Source: JASFBA01 sp036172265
GTDB lineage: Bacteria; Chloroflexota; Chloroflexia; DTKN01
Direction of reading: 5' to 3'
Length of the DNA: 64,000 nt
Assembly (NCBI GenBank): GCA_036172265.1
Contig: JASFBA010000084.1
Location: 21,031-85,030 of the forward strand
The notes under the pieces were generated by a model that saw nothing but the letters and a program-made list of their open reading frames with translations, searched no databases and was not told where the DNA came from. Both the position numbers and the translations under genes were made by a program. This document shows, in pieces, positions 37,599-47,295 of this stretch; the stretch's first letter is position 1; each line of letters begins with the position of its first letter.

Positions 37599-39174
37599 CT
37601 ACGACGCACTCGAAAGCGCCGCCAGGACCAGAGCCAGGGCCTGACGGCCCGCTTCGTCCAGTCCCGACGATAGGCGCTCCAGATCGCGCTCCCCTTCCAG
37701 GATACGTTGCAGGGCCCGGGCCAGCGTTGTCCTATCCTCGGCCCGGGCCATCTGCTCCAGCGCCTCCCGGATAGGCCGGGCGGCCTCCCCCCGGATGTCC
37801 CCCCGCGCCACGGCCGCCACGCCCTGGAGGAGGGGAAGCATCCGGACCACCGCCGGAGGGAGCGAGACCGCTTCCACCGCCTGCCGGGCCTGCTCCGCCA
37901 GTTGCGGGAGGCCGATTCCGTCAAAGATTTCCGCCGCCTGCAGGAGGTAGGGGCGGGCCTCCTCCGTACGGCCCAGTTCCCGCAGGACCAGGCCGAAGTT
38001 ATACAGGTCGGCGGCGACATCGTAGCGACTGCCGATTTCTTCATGCCGGCGAACGGCCTCCTGGAGCAACCGCCGGGCCTCCTCATCCCGGCCCTCCTTC
38101 AGCGCCAGGCGGCTCAGGGAGGCCAGGGTATTGGCCTCCCCCAGCCGGGAGCCTACGGCCCGATAGAGCCCCAGCGCCGCCTCATAGGAGGCCAGCGCCG
38201 CATCCATTTCCTTCCGAAAACTCTGCACGTCCCCGATGGCCTTCCGGGTGTTGGCCTCTCCCCAGCCGGTCGCCTACGGCCCGATAGAGCCCCAGCGCCG
38301 CCTCGTAGGAGGCCAGCGCCGCATCGTATTCATCCAGGTAGTACAGCGTAAGCCCCAGGGAGTGGAAAATGTGGGCTCGCTCGGTCTCCTGACGCCCCTC
38401 CGTCTCCACAATGGCCAGGGCCTGTTCCAGTTCCCGCCGGGATTCCTGCCAGAGATTCTCTTGCCGGAGCAGGTCCCCCAGTTCCCGGTGGAGACGGGCC
38501 GCCAGGATAGTATGACCCGCTCCTACTCTTGCCATGTCCCCCAGGAGTTGACGGAGTAAACCCATGCGGGCCTGGCGGTCTTCCGGAGTTCCCGCAGGAA
38601 TGCTCGTCTCAGCCACTTTTTGCGAAACTTTCAGCAGCCACGGGGCAAAGAGACGGAACACAAAGACCTGGCGGCGAAAGGCCCAGAAGTCCGGGGCCAA
38701 CTGGTGAACCCGTCTCTCTGTGTCATAGGGGAACCATAGGACCATCGGATAGGGAAGACGGCCTAAAACTTCCCGCCGGTAGTTCAGATAGCGGGCAACG
38801 GTGTCCACCGTTTCCGGGTCAATGATCAGAAAAACCGCATCACCTCCCACCCCTTCTTCAGAAGCCAACCGGGGCAGAAAGTCCTGAGAGGCCTGGTTGA
38901 TCTTGAAAACCCGTATTCTCCAATCCGGGAGGCGCGCGGCCACTTCAGCGATCAGGCGATCGCGCAGGAGGGGGGAATCGTAAAAGGCCAGGAAGAGAGC
39001 AGGGTGCCCGCGCAGGGAACCCAGTGCGACACAAAGCCGCTCCAGTTCCTGAAAGCCTTCCTCATCCAGGGCGAGGGGTTCGGCCAGCAACCCCGTGAGC
39101 GGCACAGGCCAGGAAGGGACCTCTTCCAGGGTTGCTACAGGAGAGATTTCACGATCGGATGAACGTCCCACCAC
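37599..39174 (-). CDS. TPR protein with N-terminal ATPase-like domain, frameshifted as read
   Basis: Two minus-strand frames together would give about 524 residues. The first (39174-38182) has an N-terminal region (about 40-180) with LFLAFYDSPLLRDRLIAEV, PYPMVLWF and APDFWAFRRQVFVFRL, then TPRs. The second (38228-37599) continues the TPRs (MDAALASYEAALGLYRAVG, RSRYDVAADLYNFGLVLREL). The break is near 38255, where CTGGGGAGAGGCC replaces the CTGGGGGAGGCC seen in the next repeat copy. The N-terminal pattern resembles TPR proteins of cyanobacteria and Chloroflexi that pair with a P-loop ATPase; that resemblance is from memory. The start overlaps the ATPase gene by 40 bases. Confidence 0.75.
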
Positions 39175-40406
39175 GAATCCTCGTTAGAGTACTCTAAAAT
39201 GCTCAGGTTATGGAGAAGTTCCAGCAAAGCCAATTCTGATTCCTCTTCTTCAGGCCGCTGCCGAACACGATGAATTTCCCGCACCCGCTTATCCCGGTGG
39301 ACCATTTGTAACTGTGGGTAATGTTCGGCCCGCAGGGAACGCTGATACTCGTTTCGGATGGTAGAAACGGCCGTCTGGGCTATAAGAAGGTCTATACTTT
39401 CTTTCCCTCTTACACGGGCCTCGTTGCAGGCCATTTGCATCAGCGTGGTCATCTCTCGCATAACCCCGCCGCTCATCTCAATAAGGAACTCCAGCGCGTC
39501 CGGGGTAATCAACCCAAGTTCCATCCGGCGGGCGACCATCTTCCGCATAATGCTTCGCCCTTTTTCATCAGGAGTTCCATCACGGTTCTGTATCTTGATA
39601 TTGGGAAGGACAAACCAGCCGCTGAAACTTCGGGCAACCGAACGGAACTCCGCTGTGTACAGAAGGGCGAGGGGAATGGTGTAGATGATTTTGCAGGGGA
39701 GTTGTGTCAATGTTGTGGCATGACGATAAAATAATTCCTGGGCTGTAGCGATGTCCGGTTTATCCAGGTCATCAATGGCAACCAGGACGCTCCGTATTAA
39801 CTGGGTACGAACCAAACTGGCAAGCCAGGCGATATGGGTGACCAGGTCAGAAACTCTATGGGCCAGCGCTTGACGCAAATATTCCCGGGTAACCGCTTCC
39901 AGACGGAGTTTCCCTTGAGGGCCGATAAGCCCTTCAAACCAGAGGCTCAGCAACTCAATGGGCGAGACTTTCTCCGGTCGGAGGAAGCCGACAGGCTCGC
40001 TCTGAGGCAACCAGAATCGTTCCAGCAGGCTTATTAGCCCTTCGTCCATCTGCACCCCGGCCTGGCGGGCCGCGCGGTACAGGCCGGCTTCAATCGCTAT
40101 CACCAAGTCCACGTACCTCAGGTCCAGCGGGTCCAACACGTCGGCAAGGGAGAGAGGGACAACGAGGAAGGCCTCCTGAATTTGGGGGTCCGCCAGAAGG
40201 CGATTCAGTTCGGTGGATTTACCACACCCCCGGTGTCCGGTAAACAAGATTTTGTCCGGAGAATCCGGTGCTCTGAGCAGAATTGGACGGATGCGATCCA
40301 CCGGATTGGGCTCCCGGCCCACATAATATAATTCTAACTGGGGACCGCTGAGGGGTTTCAGCGGGTCAAAGGCCAGATAGGCATCGTCCAGATTGGTGGC
40401 GATCAT
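39135..40406 (-). CDS. P-loop ATPase (AAA/STAND-like)
   Basis: 423 residues. N-terminal YYVGREPNPVDRIRP is followed by Walker A LFTGHRGCGKSTELNRLL (about 54-71), Walker B-like VLVAIDDLDKPD (about 205-216), a sensor-like KIIYTIPLALLY, and an alpha-helical C-terminal half. The layout resembles STAND-type signalling ATPases but lacks the fused sensor; the next gene carries TPRs that could fill that role. ATG at 40406 follows AAAGGAGAG. DNA looks less GC-rich than the pyr genes beside it. Confidence 0.85.
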   Translation of the reverse strand: MIATNLDDAYLAFDPLKPLSGPQLELYYVGREPNPVDRIRPILLRAPDSPDKILFTGHRGCGKSTELNRLLADPQIQEAFLVVPLSLADVLDPLDLRYVDLVIAIEAGLYRAARQAGVQMDEGLISLLERFWLPQSEPVGFLRPEKVSPIELLSLWFEGLIGPQGKLRLEAVTREYLRQALAHRVSDLVTHIAWLASLVRTQLIRSVLVAIDDLDKPDIATAQELFYRHATTLTQLPCKIIYTIPLALLYTAEFRSVARSFSGWFVLPNIKIQNRDGTPDEKGRSIMRKMVARRMELGLITPDALEFLIEMSGGVMREMTTLMQMACNEARVRGKESIDLLIAQTAVSTIRNEYQRSLRAEHYPQLQMVHRDKRVREIHRVRQRPEEEESELALLELLHNLSILEYSNEDSWWDVHPIVKSLL

Positions 40407-40499
40407 CTTTCTCTCCTTTCGTTATGGGCCCGGACGATCTCCGCCGTCAGTGGGCTGCTGAGCAGGAAGAGGATATGGGGGTGGCCTGGCGCGGGCATC

Positions 40500-41123
40500 T
40501 CATTTCTCCATTGCTTTCAGCCGTTCCTGAAGGAAGTCGTAGCCGCCCTGGGTCAGGAGGTACGCGGCCAGGGCCAGGGCTCGCTCTCTTTCCTCCCGGC
40601 TGCGCAGTTTCTCCAGGTAGGCCTCCACCTGGTCGGGGGGATGGAGAGCAGAGGCGCGGGCAAAAAGGGAGACCTGATGCTCCAGTTCCTCCACGGGGAG
40701 GCGAGTTGCCTGTTCCAGAAGGCGGATGCGGCCGGGGAGGAGGCTCTGATTGATCTGCTCCCAGCAGAAGCGCTGAAGGCGGCCGTAGAGGTCGGCCAGG
40801 GAGAGGGAGACTGCCTCCCCTATCTCCGGGTTCAGGGGCTGGAGGAGATTGATGCGGGTACGGAGGAGGGCCTGCCATCCCAGCCCCGCCGCCAGAGCCA
40901 GGAGGTAGGGGTTGGCCGCAGGAAAGGCGAACCACACCAGGGCAAAGATCGGAAGGGCGAGGGCTCCGTTGATCGCTATCAGCAGCCCGCTCCATCCACT
41001 CCGTAGCGCCCGACGAACGTCGCTCGGGAAGGCCTGGACCACCTCAGTCAGGGCCCAGAGGCCAGCCAGGACAGCCACCAGCAGGTAGGGACCCAGTGCG
41101 TTGACCACGTCGCTGGCTGTCAT
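40500..41123 (-). CDS. Membrane protein, hypothetical
   Basis: 207 residues with an N-terminal hydrophobic segment (about 10-30), a second and third at about 46-66 and 70-84, then a cytoplasmic-looking helical domain (about 100-207). No family is recognised. It lies between the winged-helix gene (15-base gap) and the P-loop ATPase gene (93-base gap), all on one strand, so it probably belongs to the same transcription unit. Confidence 0.65.
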   Translation of the reverse strand: MTASDVVNALGPYLLVAVLAGLWALTEVVQAFPSDVRRALRSGWSGLLIAINGALALPIFALVWFAFPAANPYLLALAAGLGWQALLRTRINLLQPLNPEIGEAVSLSLADLYGRLQRFCWEQINQSLLPGRIRLLEQATRLPVEELEHQVSLFARASALHPPDQVEAYLEKLRSREERERALALAAYLLTQGGYDFLQERLKAMEK

Positions 41124-41138
41124 TGGGGCGCCCGTCCT

Positions 41139-41579
41139 TTATGCGCTGCGGATGGCGTCTCGTCCCCGCGCCGTCAGGAAAACCACATCCCACCCTCGCA
41201 GGGTCTTGATTTCCACCAATCCCTCTTGCTTCATCTCCTGCAGGACGGGGCGGATTTCGTCCGGCAACGAAAGGGTGGCGGCGGCCAGTTCGGGGAAAAG
41301 GGCCGGGCCCCGCCGATGGAGGTTTTCCAGAATCACCTGCCGAAGACGGGTCGTTTCCCGGTCCGCCGTCTCCTTGTCCCTGGTTTCCTCTTCCAATTGT
41401 CGGGCCAGGTTCGCCAGCGCCTCCTGGCTGGCCTTCAGTTTTTCCGCCTCGGGGGAATTCTCCTCTGCGCGAGATGCCAGAATACCGCTGATCCGACTCA
41501 GTTCCCGGGCGACGTCCGCCAGCAGCCGGACGGTATCCGCTATCCTTTTTGGTTCTCCGCTACCGATCACGCCCATCAT
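41139..41579 (-). CDS. Coiled-coil plus winged-helix protein, hypothetical
   Basis: 146 residues. A helical N-terminal part (about 10-80: two coils, with LASRAEENSPEAEKLKASQE) and a C-terminal winged-helix-like domain (about 85-146: RQVILENLHRRGPALFPELA, EIRPVLQEMKQEGLVEI). It may be a DNA-binding regulator for the cassette that follows. First gene behind the promoter at 41769-41797. No family is recognised. Confidence 0.65.
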   Translation of the reverse strand: MMGVIGSGEPKRIADTVRLLADVARELSRISGILASRAEENSPEAEKLKASQEALANLARQLEEETRDKETADRETTRLRQVILENLHRRGPALFPELAAATLSLPDEIRPVLQEMKQEGLVEIKTLRGWDVVFLTARGRDAIRSA

Positions 41580-41768
41580 TGCCTCCAGAACCAGAAGCCG
41601 CTGGAATTCCAGTCAGAATCCCCCTGGCCCCCTTTCCGTCTGCGGGAGAGAAGAGAGCCGTCCCTGTTTCTCTCCCTCCCCTTTGGAGAGAAGGGGATTG
41701 GGGGGATGAAGGGGTCAATCACCGCCTGTTTCCGGGACGGTGAATCCAGGCGCACGCGACTCATCTCT
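41580..41768. other. Leader of the ATPase/TPR cassette
   Basis: About 180 bases between the promoter and the first gene. Pyrimidine-rich then purine-rich stretches (41605-41715) form a degenerate inverted pattern around TCTCTCCCTCCCC/GGAGAGAAGGGG. No gene is seen. Confidence 0.4.
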
Positions 41769-41797
41769 ATTTTACACCGCCAGAAAAGAGTTGACAA
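41769..41797 (-). promoter_or_regulatory. Promoter of the winged-helix/membrane/ATPase/TPR cassette
   Basis: Minus-strand TTGTCA (41797-41792), 17 bases, TAAAAT (41774-41769). Confidence 0.68.
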
Positions 41798-41845
41798 CTT
41801 CCTCCGGAACGTGGCTGCACTTCCAGAATGACCGGCACGTCCGGA

Positions 41846-42607
41846 TTAATGGGCCAGAAGGACATCTCCGGCCCGAATTCGGTGCAGGTTTCCATCGGGA
41901 GTACGGAGCAGAAGCGCGCCGTCTTCGTCTACCCCTTCGGCGATTCCCCGCAGTTCCCGTTCCGCTGTGACCACCCGCACGGGTCGGCCCAGGGTGGCCA
42001 GACGGGTGGCCCATTCGGCCCCGGGGCGTTCCCCGGTCCTCCACCGTTCACAGCGGTCCTTCACCCCGTTCAGGAGGCGATCCAGCAGAGCATCCCGGTC
42101 AGTGGTCTGGCCTGTCTCGGCCAGAATACTGGTGGCATCGGGGGCCAGGTCGGGCAGAGCCTCTGCCGGGACGTTCACGTTGATTCCTATGCCGACGATC
42201 ACGAACTCCAGCCGGTTGCCGGAGAAGCCGGTTTCGGCCAGGAGTCCTCCCAGTTTCCGCCAGGATTCCCCCCGGGCGATGATGAGGTCATTGGGCCACT
42301 TGAGGGAGACCGGGAGGCCAGCGGTGGCCGCTACGGCGTCGGCGGCGGCCAGGGCGCAGATCATAATCAGGTCTGTGGCAGGAGCAAAGAGTCCCACACC
42401 GGTGGCAGGCCGAAAGAGGAGGGAGCAGAGCAGGGAGGTGCCGGGTGGCGCCAGCCAGCGCCTCCCCAGGCGGCCCCGTCCGGCGGTCTGGTAGTCGGCG
42501 GTGACCACTGTTCCCTCCGGTGCCCCTCGCGCGGCCAGGTCCCGGGCCACGTCGTTGGTAGAGGTTGTGGAGGGCAGATGGATGCGGGTAAAGGTAATAT
42601 GGTTCAT
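41846..42607 (-). CDS. birA: Biotin--[acetyl-CoA-carboxylase] ligase
   Basis: 253 residues, no N-terminal HTH, so a plain ligase. It has the family's STTSTNDVARDL at the start, TADYQTAGRGRLGRRW (biotinyl-AMP loop, about 37-52), SLKWPNDLIIA (about 99-109), KLGGLL, IGIGINVN and a C-terminal SH3-like domain (GEDVDEDGAL-like, LRTPDGNLHRI). It attaches biotin to carrier proteins. It has its own promoter at 42633-42661. Confidence 0.95.
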   Translation of the reverse strand: MNHITFTRIHLPSTTSTNDVARDLAARGAPEGTVVTADYQTAGRGRLGRRWLAPPGTSLLCSLLFRPATGVGLFAPATDLIMICALAAADAVAATAGLPVSLKWPNDLIIARGESWRKLGGLLAETGFSGNRLEFVIVGIGINVNVPAEALPDLAPDATSILAETGQTTDRDALLDRLLNGVKDRCERWRTGERPGAEWATRLATLGRPVRVVTAERELRGIAEGVDEDGALLLRTPDGNLHRIRAGDVLLAH

Positions 42608-42632
42608 GGCTGGAAAAGCAACCGCGCAGAAA

Positions 42633-42661
42633 ATGATATACCGCCGGGCTATTTCCGTCAA
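42633..42661 (-). promoter_or_regulatory. Promoter of birA
   Basis: Minus-strand TTGACG (42661-42656), 17 bases, TATCAT (42638-42633). Confidence 0.72.
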
Positions 42662-42665
42662 GTGC

Positions 42666-42693
42666 TTGACTTTCCAAAGGATTGGGTTAAAAT
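42666..42693 (+). promoter_or_regulatory. Promoter of the glycosyltransferase cluster
   Basis: TTGACT (42666-42671), 16 bases, TAAAAT (42688-42693), divergent from the birA promoter with -35 boxes almost back to back. Confidence 0.6.
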
Positions 42694-42728
42694 GCATCCC
42701 ACCGCCGTTCCCTTGTTCTGGAGGACGG

Positions 42729-44957
42729 ATGAAACGCTCTTCCTTACCGGTCATCTTGTTGATAGTGGTATTTGTTGGACTTGGTCTGCTTTATGGGATA
42801 ACCGTTCCCCCCTTTGAGAATCTGGATGAGATAGAGCATTTCGGAGTTATTCGCTACATTGCTGAAACGGGTCGCCTCCCCGTCCATGGCACTCCTGAGG
42901 CAGAGGTGTACCACTACCGGCAGGAGGCCTCCCAGCCCCCGCTGTACCATCTGCTCTCCGCTGGACTGGTGCGCCTCCTGGGGCTGTGGGCCGGGGATAT
43001 GGGGATGTATATCCGGTTTAACCCTCGCGTAGCCTGCGGCCCTAATGCTCCCTTCCTCTACGATAATCGGGCCATTTTCTACCATAACCCTCATCGGGAG
43101 CGCTTCCCCTGGCAAGGCACCCTCCTGATGCTTCACGTCCTGCGCATTGGGTGCACCTTTCTACAGGCCTTTACCGTCCTCGGCACCTGGGCGCTGGCAA
43201 GGCGCATCTTCCCCACCCGTCCGGGAATCGCTCCGCTGGCCACCGCGATCGTGGCCTTTAACCCCCAGTTCCTCTTCGTCGCCAGCGGCGTGAATAACGA
43301 CAATTGGGTAACTCCCCTGGCGACATGGGGCCTCTACCTGCTGGTTTGCCTCTGGCAGGAAGGCCTCTCGGCCCAACGTACATTCGCGCTGGGTATTCTG
43401 ATCGGACTGGCGGGGCTCTCTAAACTCAGCGGTTGGCTTTTACTCCCTCTTGCTCTGCCGGTTATTTTGACCGGGGCCTATCGTCTCAAACGAACTGCTT
43501 CCCGCTCGTGGATGGTTTCCCTTATCACTCATTGGTCATTGGTCATTGCATTGCCCCTTGCCCTCTCCGGCTGGTGGTTTTGGCGCAACTGGTATCTCTA
43601 TGGTGACCCCACTGCGCTGGCCCCTATGCTGAAACTGGTGGGCGTGCGGGGGTCGCCCATTTACCCCTGGACAGAGGCAAGTCTGGTATTTCGCTCCTTC
43701 TGGGGACAAATTCCCTGTTCCTTCTTCCCTGCCGGTTTTTATGTCCCCTACATCCTGATTACCGGTATCGGCATTTTCGGCCTGTTCGGGGGCCGGCGAC
43801 AATTCCTCCCTCCAGAACGGAGGGCTGCTGTCCTCCTCGTGGCATGGTTCCTGCTGGTACTGGTCGGCTGGGCACGGTGGGATATGATCACTCCTGCACC
43901 GGGTGGCCGTCTTCTCTTTCCTGCTCTTCCCGCCGTTGGCCTTCTCCTCGCATTGGGTATTCACTCGCCGATCCTTCAGCCCTCTGGTATTCCGTCACCC
44001 ATCCGGTCGTCGGTTGTTCCGTTGTTGGTTGTTCTTCTGTTCATTCTGGCCTTCTGGACGGTGGCCGTCATTTTGCCCGCCTTCTACGCTCCACCGCCCC
44101 GATATGCCAACCCTAACGCTGTGCGTCCCCAGCATCCCACCCAGGTGCACTTCGGTGACTCCATCCGCCTCCTGGGTTACGACCTGCACGCCCGACCTGA
44201 GAAAGGTTTTCTGGACGTGACCCTTTACTGGCAGGCTGTTGTGCCGATGACGGACGATTCCGTCATGGCCCTGCAACTGGTCTCCCCAATCCCCGGCGAC
44301 GACACTCTGCGCTGGACCTACGACTCCTGGCCCGGGCGCGGAAATTACCCCACCTCCGCCTGGAAGCCCGGCGAGGTGCTTCAGGACCGCTACCGGTTCT
44401 ATCTACCGGCGGCGAATTTCCCCACCCAGGCCTGGGACCTGCAAGTAGTTCTGTACCATCCGGAGAAGGGAGCCCTCCCTGTCTCGGTTGACGGGACATC
44501 AGCCGGAAGACGATGGCCTCTCGGACGGCTGCGGCTGCCGGGGACGACGCCGGCCTGCCCCGAATCCGACCGTCTGACAGCGGGGGTCCATCTGGGCGAG
44601 AGTGTGGCGTTAACCCATGCCGGTGTGATGACCGATGAGACGGGGACGCGGGTCACCCTGTGCTGGCAGAGTCTTGCTCCATTGGCAGAGGATTACCACG
44701 TTTTCGTCCACCTGTACGACCCCTCCGACACCCTGCTGGCGGCAGGGGACGGGCCGCCGATGGGGGGCGCGTTCCCTACCTCCTTCTGGAAGCCGGGGGA
44801 TGTGGTTCTGGACATTCATCCCCTGCCTCCGCTGGTGGAAGGGGGCCGCGTTGCTGTGGGGCTCTACCGGCTGCAGGACGGCGTCCGCCTGCCGGTGACC
44901 ATCGGGGGCACACCCGTCCCGAACGCGGCCATTCCCATCTGGCCGGAGCGGCCATGA
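42729..44957 (+). CDS. GT39/PMT-like membrane glycosyltransferase 1
   Basis: 742 residues. Signal-anchor first helix, then the catalytic-type acidic pair in PFENLDEIEHFGVIRY, with a basic loop EASQPPLYHLL similar to the HPPL of other family members. Eight to ten membrane segments follow up to about residue 440. The C-terminal 300 residues are extracytoplasmic and beta-rich, made of two similar units (TSAWKPGEVLQDRYRFYLP, TSFWKPGDVVLDIHPLPP). It would transfer a sugar from a polyprenyl-phosphate donor on the outer face. GGAGGACGG precedes the ATG. A heptamer tract ATTGGTC-ATTGGTC is in frame at 43531. Confidence 0.8.
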   Translation: MKRSSLPVILLIVVFVGLGLLYGITVPPFENLDEIEHFGVIRYIAETGRLPVHGTPEAEVYHYRQEASQPPLYHLLSAGLVRLLGLWAGDMGMYIRFNPRVACGPNAPFLYDNRAIFYHNPHRERFPWQGTLLMLHVLRIGCTFLQAFTVLGTWALARRIFPTRPGIAPLATAIVAFNPQFLFVASGVNNDNWVTPLATWGLYLLVCLWQEGLSAQRTFALGILIGLAGLSKLSGWLLLPLALPVILTGAYRLKRTASRSWMVSLITHWSLVIALPLALSGWWFWRNWYLYGDPTALAPMLKLVGVRGSPIYPWTEASLVFRSFWGQIPCSFFPAGFYVPYILITGIGIFGLFGGRRQFLPPERRAAVLLVAWFLLVLVGWARWDMITPAPGGRLLFPALPAVGLLLALGIHSPILQPSGIPSPIRSSVVPLLVVLLFILAFWTVAVILPAFYAPPPRYANPNAVRPQHPTQVHFGDSIRLLGYDLHARPEKGFLDVTLYWQAVVPMTDDSVMALQLVSPIPGDDTLRWTYDSWPGRGNYPTSAWKPGEVLQDRYRFYLPAANFPTQAWDLQVVLYHPEKGALPVSVDGTSAGRRWPLGRLRLPGTTPACPESDRLTAGVHLGESVALTHAGVMTDETGTRVTLCWQSLAPLAEDYHVFVHLYDPSDTLLAAGDGPPMGGAFPTSFWKPGDVVLDIHPLPPLVEGGRVAVGLYRLQDGVRLPVTIGGTPVPNAAIPIWPERP

Positions 44958-47293
44958 AACCCGCTCATTTCTACTGGTTGGCTATCTCTCTGCTCCTGAT
45001 TTTGTGGGCGCTGACTCTCTATGCGGCCCGCTCTACTTCTATGGTCATTGATGAAGGGATGCACTTGGCCAGCGGCTACAGTATCCTCCGGACCGGGGAT
45101 TACCGCCTGGTAGAGGAACATCCGCCGTTGGTCAAACTGTGGGCTTCTCTTCCCCTATTTTTTGTGCCCGATATCTCTGACCCCAGAGGGCTTGCAGCGT
45201 GGGAAGAGGCTCTTCTGGATCCGACCGATAGCCTCTCTTTGCTGGCGGTGGCCCGGGAGACGATCACTTCATATCGGCCGATAGAGCGGCTGGTCTTTCC
45301 AGCGCGGGCAATGGTGGCGTTGCTTGGTCTTGTTCTGGGAGCCGTTGTCTGCCGATGGGCGGCAGACCTGGGAGGGGCGTGGGCTGGGGTCTTTGCTCTT
45401 TTTCTGGTGGCGCTGGACCCTAACATCCTGGCTCACGCGTCGGTGGCAGGAACTGACCTGGGAGCGGCTGTGACAGCGGCACTGGCTCTTTTCCTCTTCG
45501 CCCGTTGGCTCCGCCAACCAACGGTTACCAAATGGCTGGCAGCGGGCCTGGCATTGGGGTTGGCCCTGGGTACTAAAACGTCGGCCATCCTTCTGGTCCC
45601 GACGCTCTTCCTTTTAGGGTTGGGGGTTCGCCCCCGGTATATCATTGCTCTGTTGGCGCTTTTCGGCCTGGCTGGCCTGACTCTATGGGCTCTCTATAGA
45701 TTTGAATTCGGTCCAATTCCTGGCACCGGAGTTCTTGTTCCGGCCCCCAGCCATGCCATCCCTTCTCTCCGTCTGCGCCGCCATATAGCCGACGGCCACC
45801 CATCCTTTCTGTTGGGGGAGAACCGCACCCACGGCTGGTGGTACTACTTCCCCGTCGCTTTTGCTCTGAAGACTCCTTTGCCCACTCAACTGTTTCTCGC
45901 CCTTTCACTGGCTTCGGCTGCCCTCACTCTCCTCCGCCGTCCCGGGGAGATAGCCCGTCTTGTCGGCCGATGGGGTCCGGTGGCCCTCTTCCCCTTCCTC
46001 TATGGGATTAGCACGCTGGCAAGCCCCCTGAACATCGGTTATCGCCATTTGCTCCCGATGCTCCCATGTCTGTTTGTCCTGGCTGGTTACGAATTACGCA
46101 ATATGCAATATGCAGTACGCCCATACTTCTTCCGTATCCCGTTTTTACTCCTCCTGGCCTGGCTGGCTCTTGGCACGCTGCGAGTTGCGCCCCACTATCT
46201 GGCCTATTTCCACGAACTGGCAGGCGGTCCGGATAACGGCTGGCGCTACCTGGCCGATTCCAACACCGATTGGGGTCAAGGCTACAAAGACCTGGCCCGT
46301 TTCCAGCGGGAGCGCGGGCTGGGAACAGTATATCTTTCGGCCTTTCTTCTCATCAACGATCCAGCCATCTACGGCGTGCGGTATGAACCGCTGACTCCGA
46401 TGTGGGGGACAACCCCAGCGATTTTTCCTTCCCGATTCAACCCATCACCAGGCGATTATGTTATCAGTGCTACCACATTGGACGGAATCCCGCTGGTAGA
46501 CCCGGAGATGTATGACTGGTTCCGTAAGCGGGAACCGGATGCCCGGATTGCCCACGTGCTCTTCTACTACCATGTTCCGCCTCGGGAGCCGGCCCCGGAG
46601 TGGGTGGCTCAGTGTGCCGCGCCGATGGCTCCGCTGACGCCAGAGGCCATCGCGGAGGGCTTTGGCCGGGATGACCTGCGGCAGGTGGATTTTGACTGCA
46701 CTCAGGCCTGGCTGTATCCGGACGGAGGGATGTCTGCCGGATGGTATGTCCTGCATCGGGATTCATCTCTGGAGACGTGGTTTATTCGGAGTCATCTGGC
46801 TTCCTCTCGCCTTTCCTATGAGCAGAGACGGCGAGGAGCATTACCTCCCTTTCGCATCTACGAGTGGCCGGCCGGTACGCCTGTCCTGAGGCCTGCGACC
46901 CTGTTGCTTCCTGAAGGAGCATCCTCGTCTGTGCTTTTAGATGGTCCACTGATGTTTCTGGGAGCCCGCGCTTTATCCGAAGCCGATGGCCTGACCATAG
47001 AGACCTGGTGGCAGGTCACCGAAGGGCCGATTACCCGTCCGCTTTCCATTATAGGGCATCTCCTGAATGGGGCGGGCGAACTGATCGGGCAGGATGACGG
47101 CCTGGGAGTTTCGCCGGTACTCTGGCAGCCAAGGGACATCATTGTCCAGCGCCACCGGTTTCCCCTCCCCCCTGCCGGTGAAGAACTCTGGCTGCGCACC
47201 GGGGCCTACTGGCTGGATACAATGGAGCGGTGGCCCGTTGCGGATTTTCCTCAGAGGGATATAATGCTGATACCGCTGAGGAAAGGAAAATAG
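44954..47293 (+). CDS. GT39/PMT-like membrane glycosyltransferase 2
   Basis: 779 residues. Asp-Glu pair in STSMVIDEGMHLASGYSIL with EEHPPLVKLWASLPL; multiple membrane segments to about residue 420; then DSNTDWGQGYKDL, a string shared by paralogues 3 and 4. C-terminal beta-rich domain ends WQPRDIIVQRHRFPLP and GAYWLDTMERWPV, again shared. Overlaps the previous gene by 4 bases (ATGA). A heptamer tract (ATTACGC, AATATGC, AATATGC, AGTACGC; 46093-46120) lies in frame just before the last membrane segment. Confidence 0.83.
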   Translation: MKPAHFYWLAISLLLILWALTLYAARSTSMVIDEGMHLASGYSILRTGDYRLVEEHPPLVKLWASLPLFFVPDISDPRGLAAWEEALLDPTDSLSLLAVARETITSYRPIERLVFPARAMVALLGLVLGAVVCRWAADLGGAWAGVFALFLVALDPNILAHASVAGTDLGAAVTAALALFLFARWLRQPTVTKWLAAGLALGLALGTKTSAILLVPTLFLLGLGVRPRYIIALLALFGLAGLTLWALYRFEFGPIPGTGVLVPAPSHAIPSLRLRRHIADGHPSFLLGENRTHGWWYYFPVAFALKTPLPTQLFLALSLASAALTLLRRPGEIARLVGRWGPVALFPFLYGISTLASPLNIGYRHLLPMLPCLFVLAGYELRNMQYAVRPYFFRIPFLLLLAWLALGTLRVAPHYLAYFHELAGGPDNGWRYLADSNTDWGQGYKDLARFQRERGLGTVYLSAFLLINDPAIYGVRYEPLTPMWGTTPAIFPSRFNPSPGDYVISATTLDGIPLVDPEMYDWFRKREPDARIAHVLFYYHVPPREPAPEWVAQCAAPMAPLTPEAIAEGFGRDDLRQVDFDCTQAWLYPDGGMSAGWYVLHRDSSLETWFIRSHLASSRLSYEQRRRGALPPFRIYEWPAGTPVLRPATLLLPEGASSSVLLDGPLMFLGARALSEADGLTIETWWQVTEGPITRPLSIIGHLLNGAGELIGQDDGLGVSPVLWQPRDIIVQRHRFPLPPAGEELWLRTGAYWLDTMERWPVADFPQRDIMLIPLRKGK
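46093..46120. repeat. In-frame heptamer repeat in glycosyltransferase 2
   Basis: Four 7-base units of ANTAYGC. Codes for LRNMQYAVR-like residues in an exposed loop. Confidence 0.6.
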
Positions 47294-47295
47294 CG

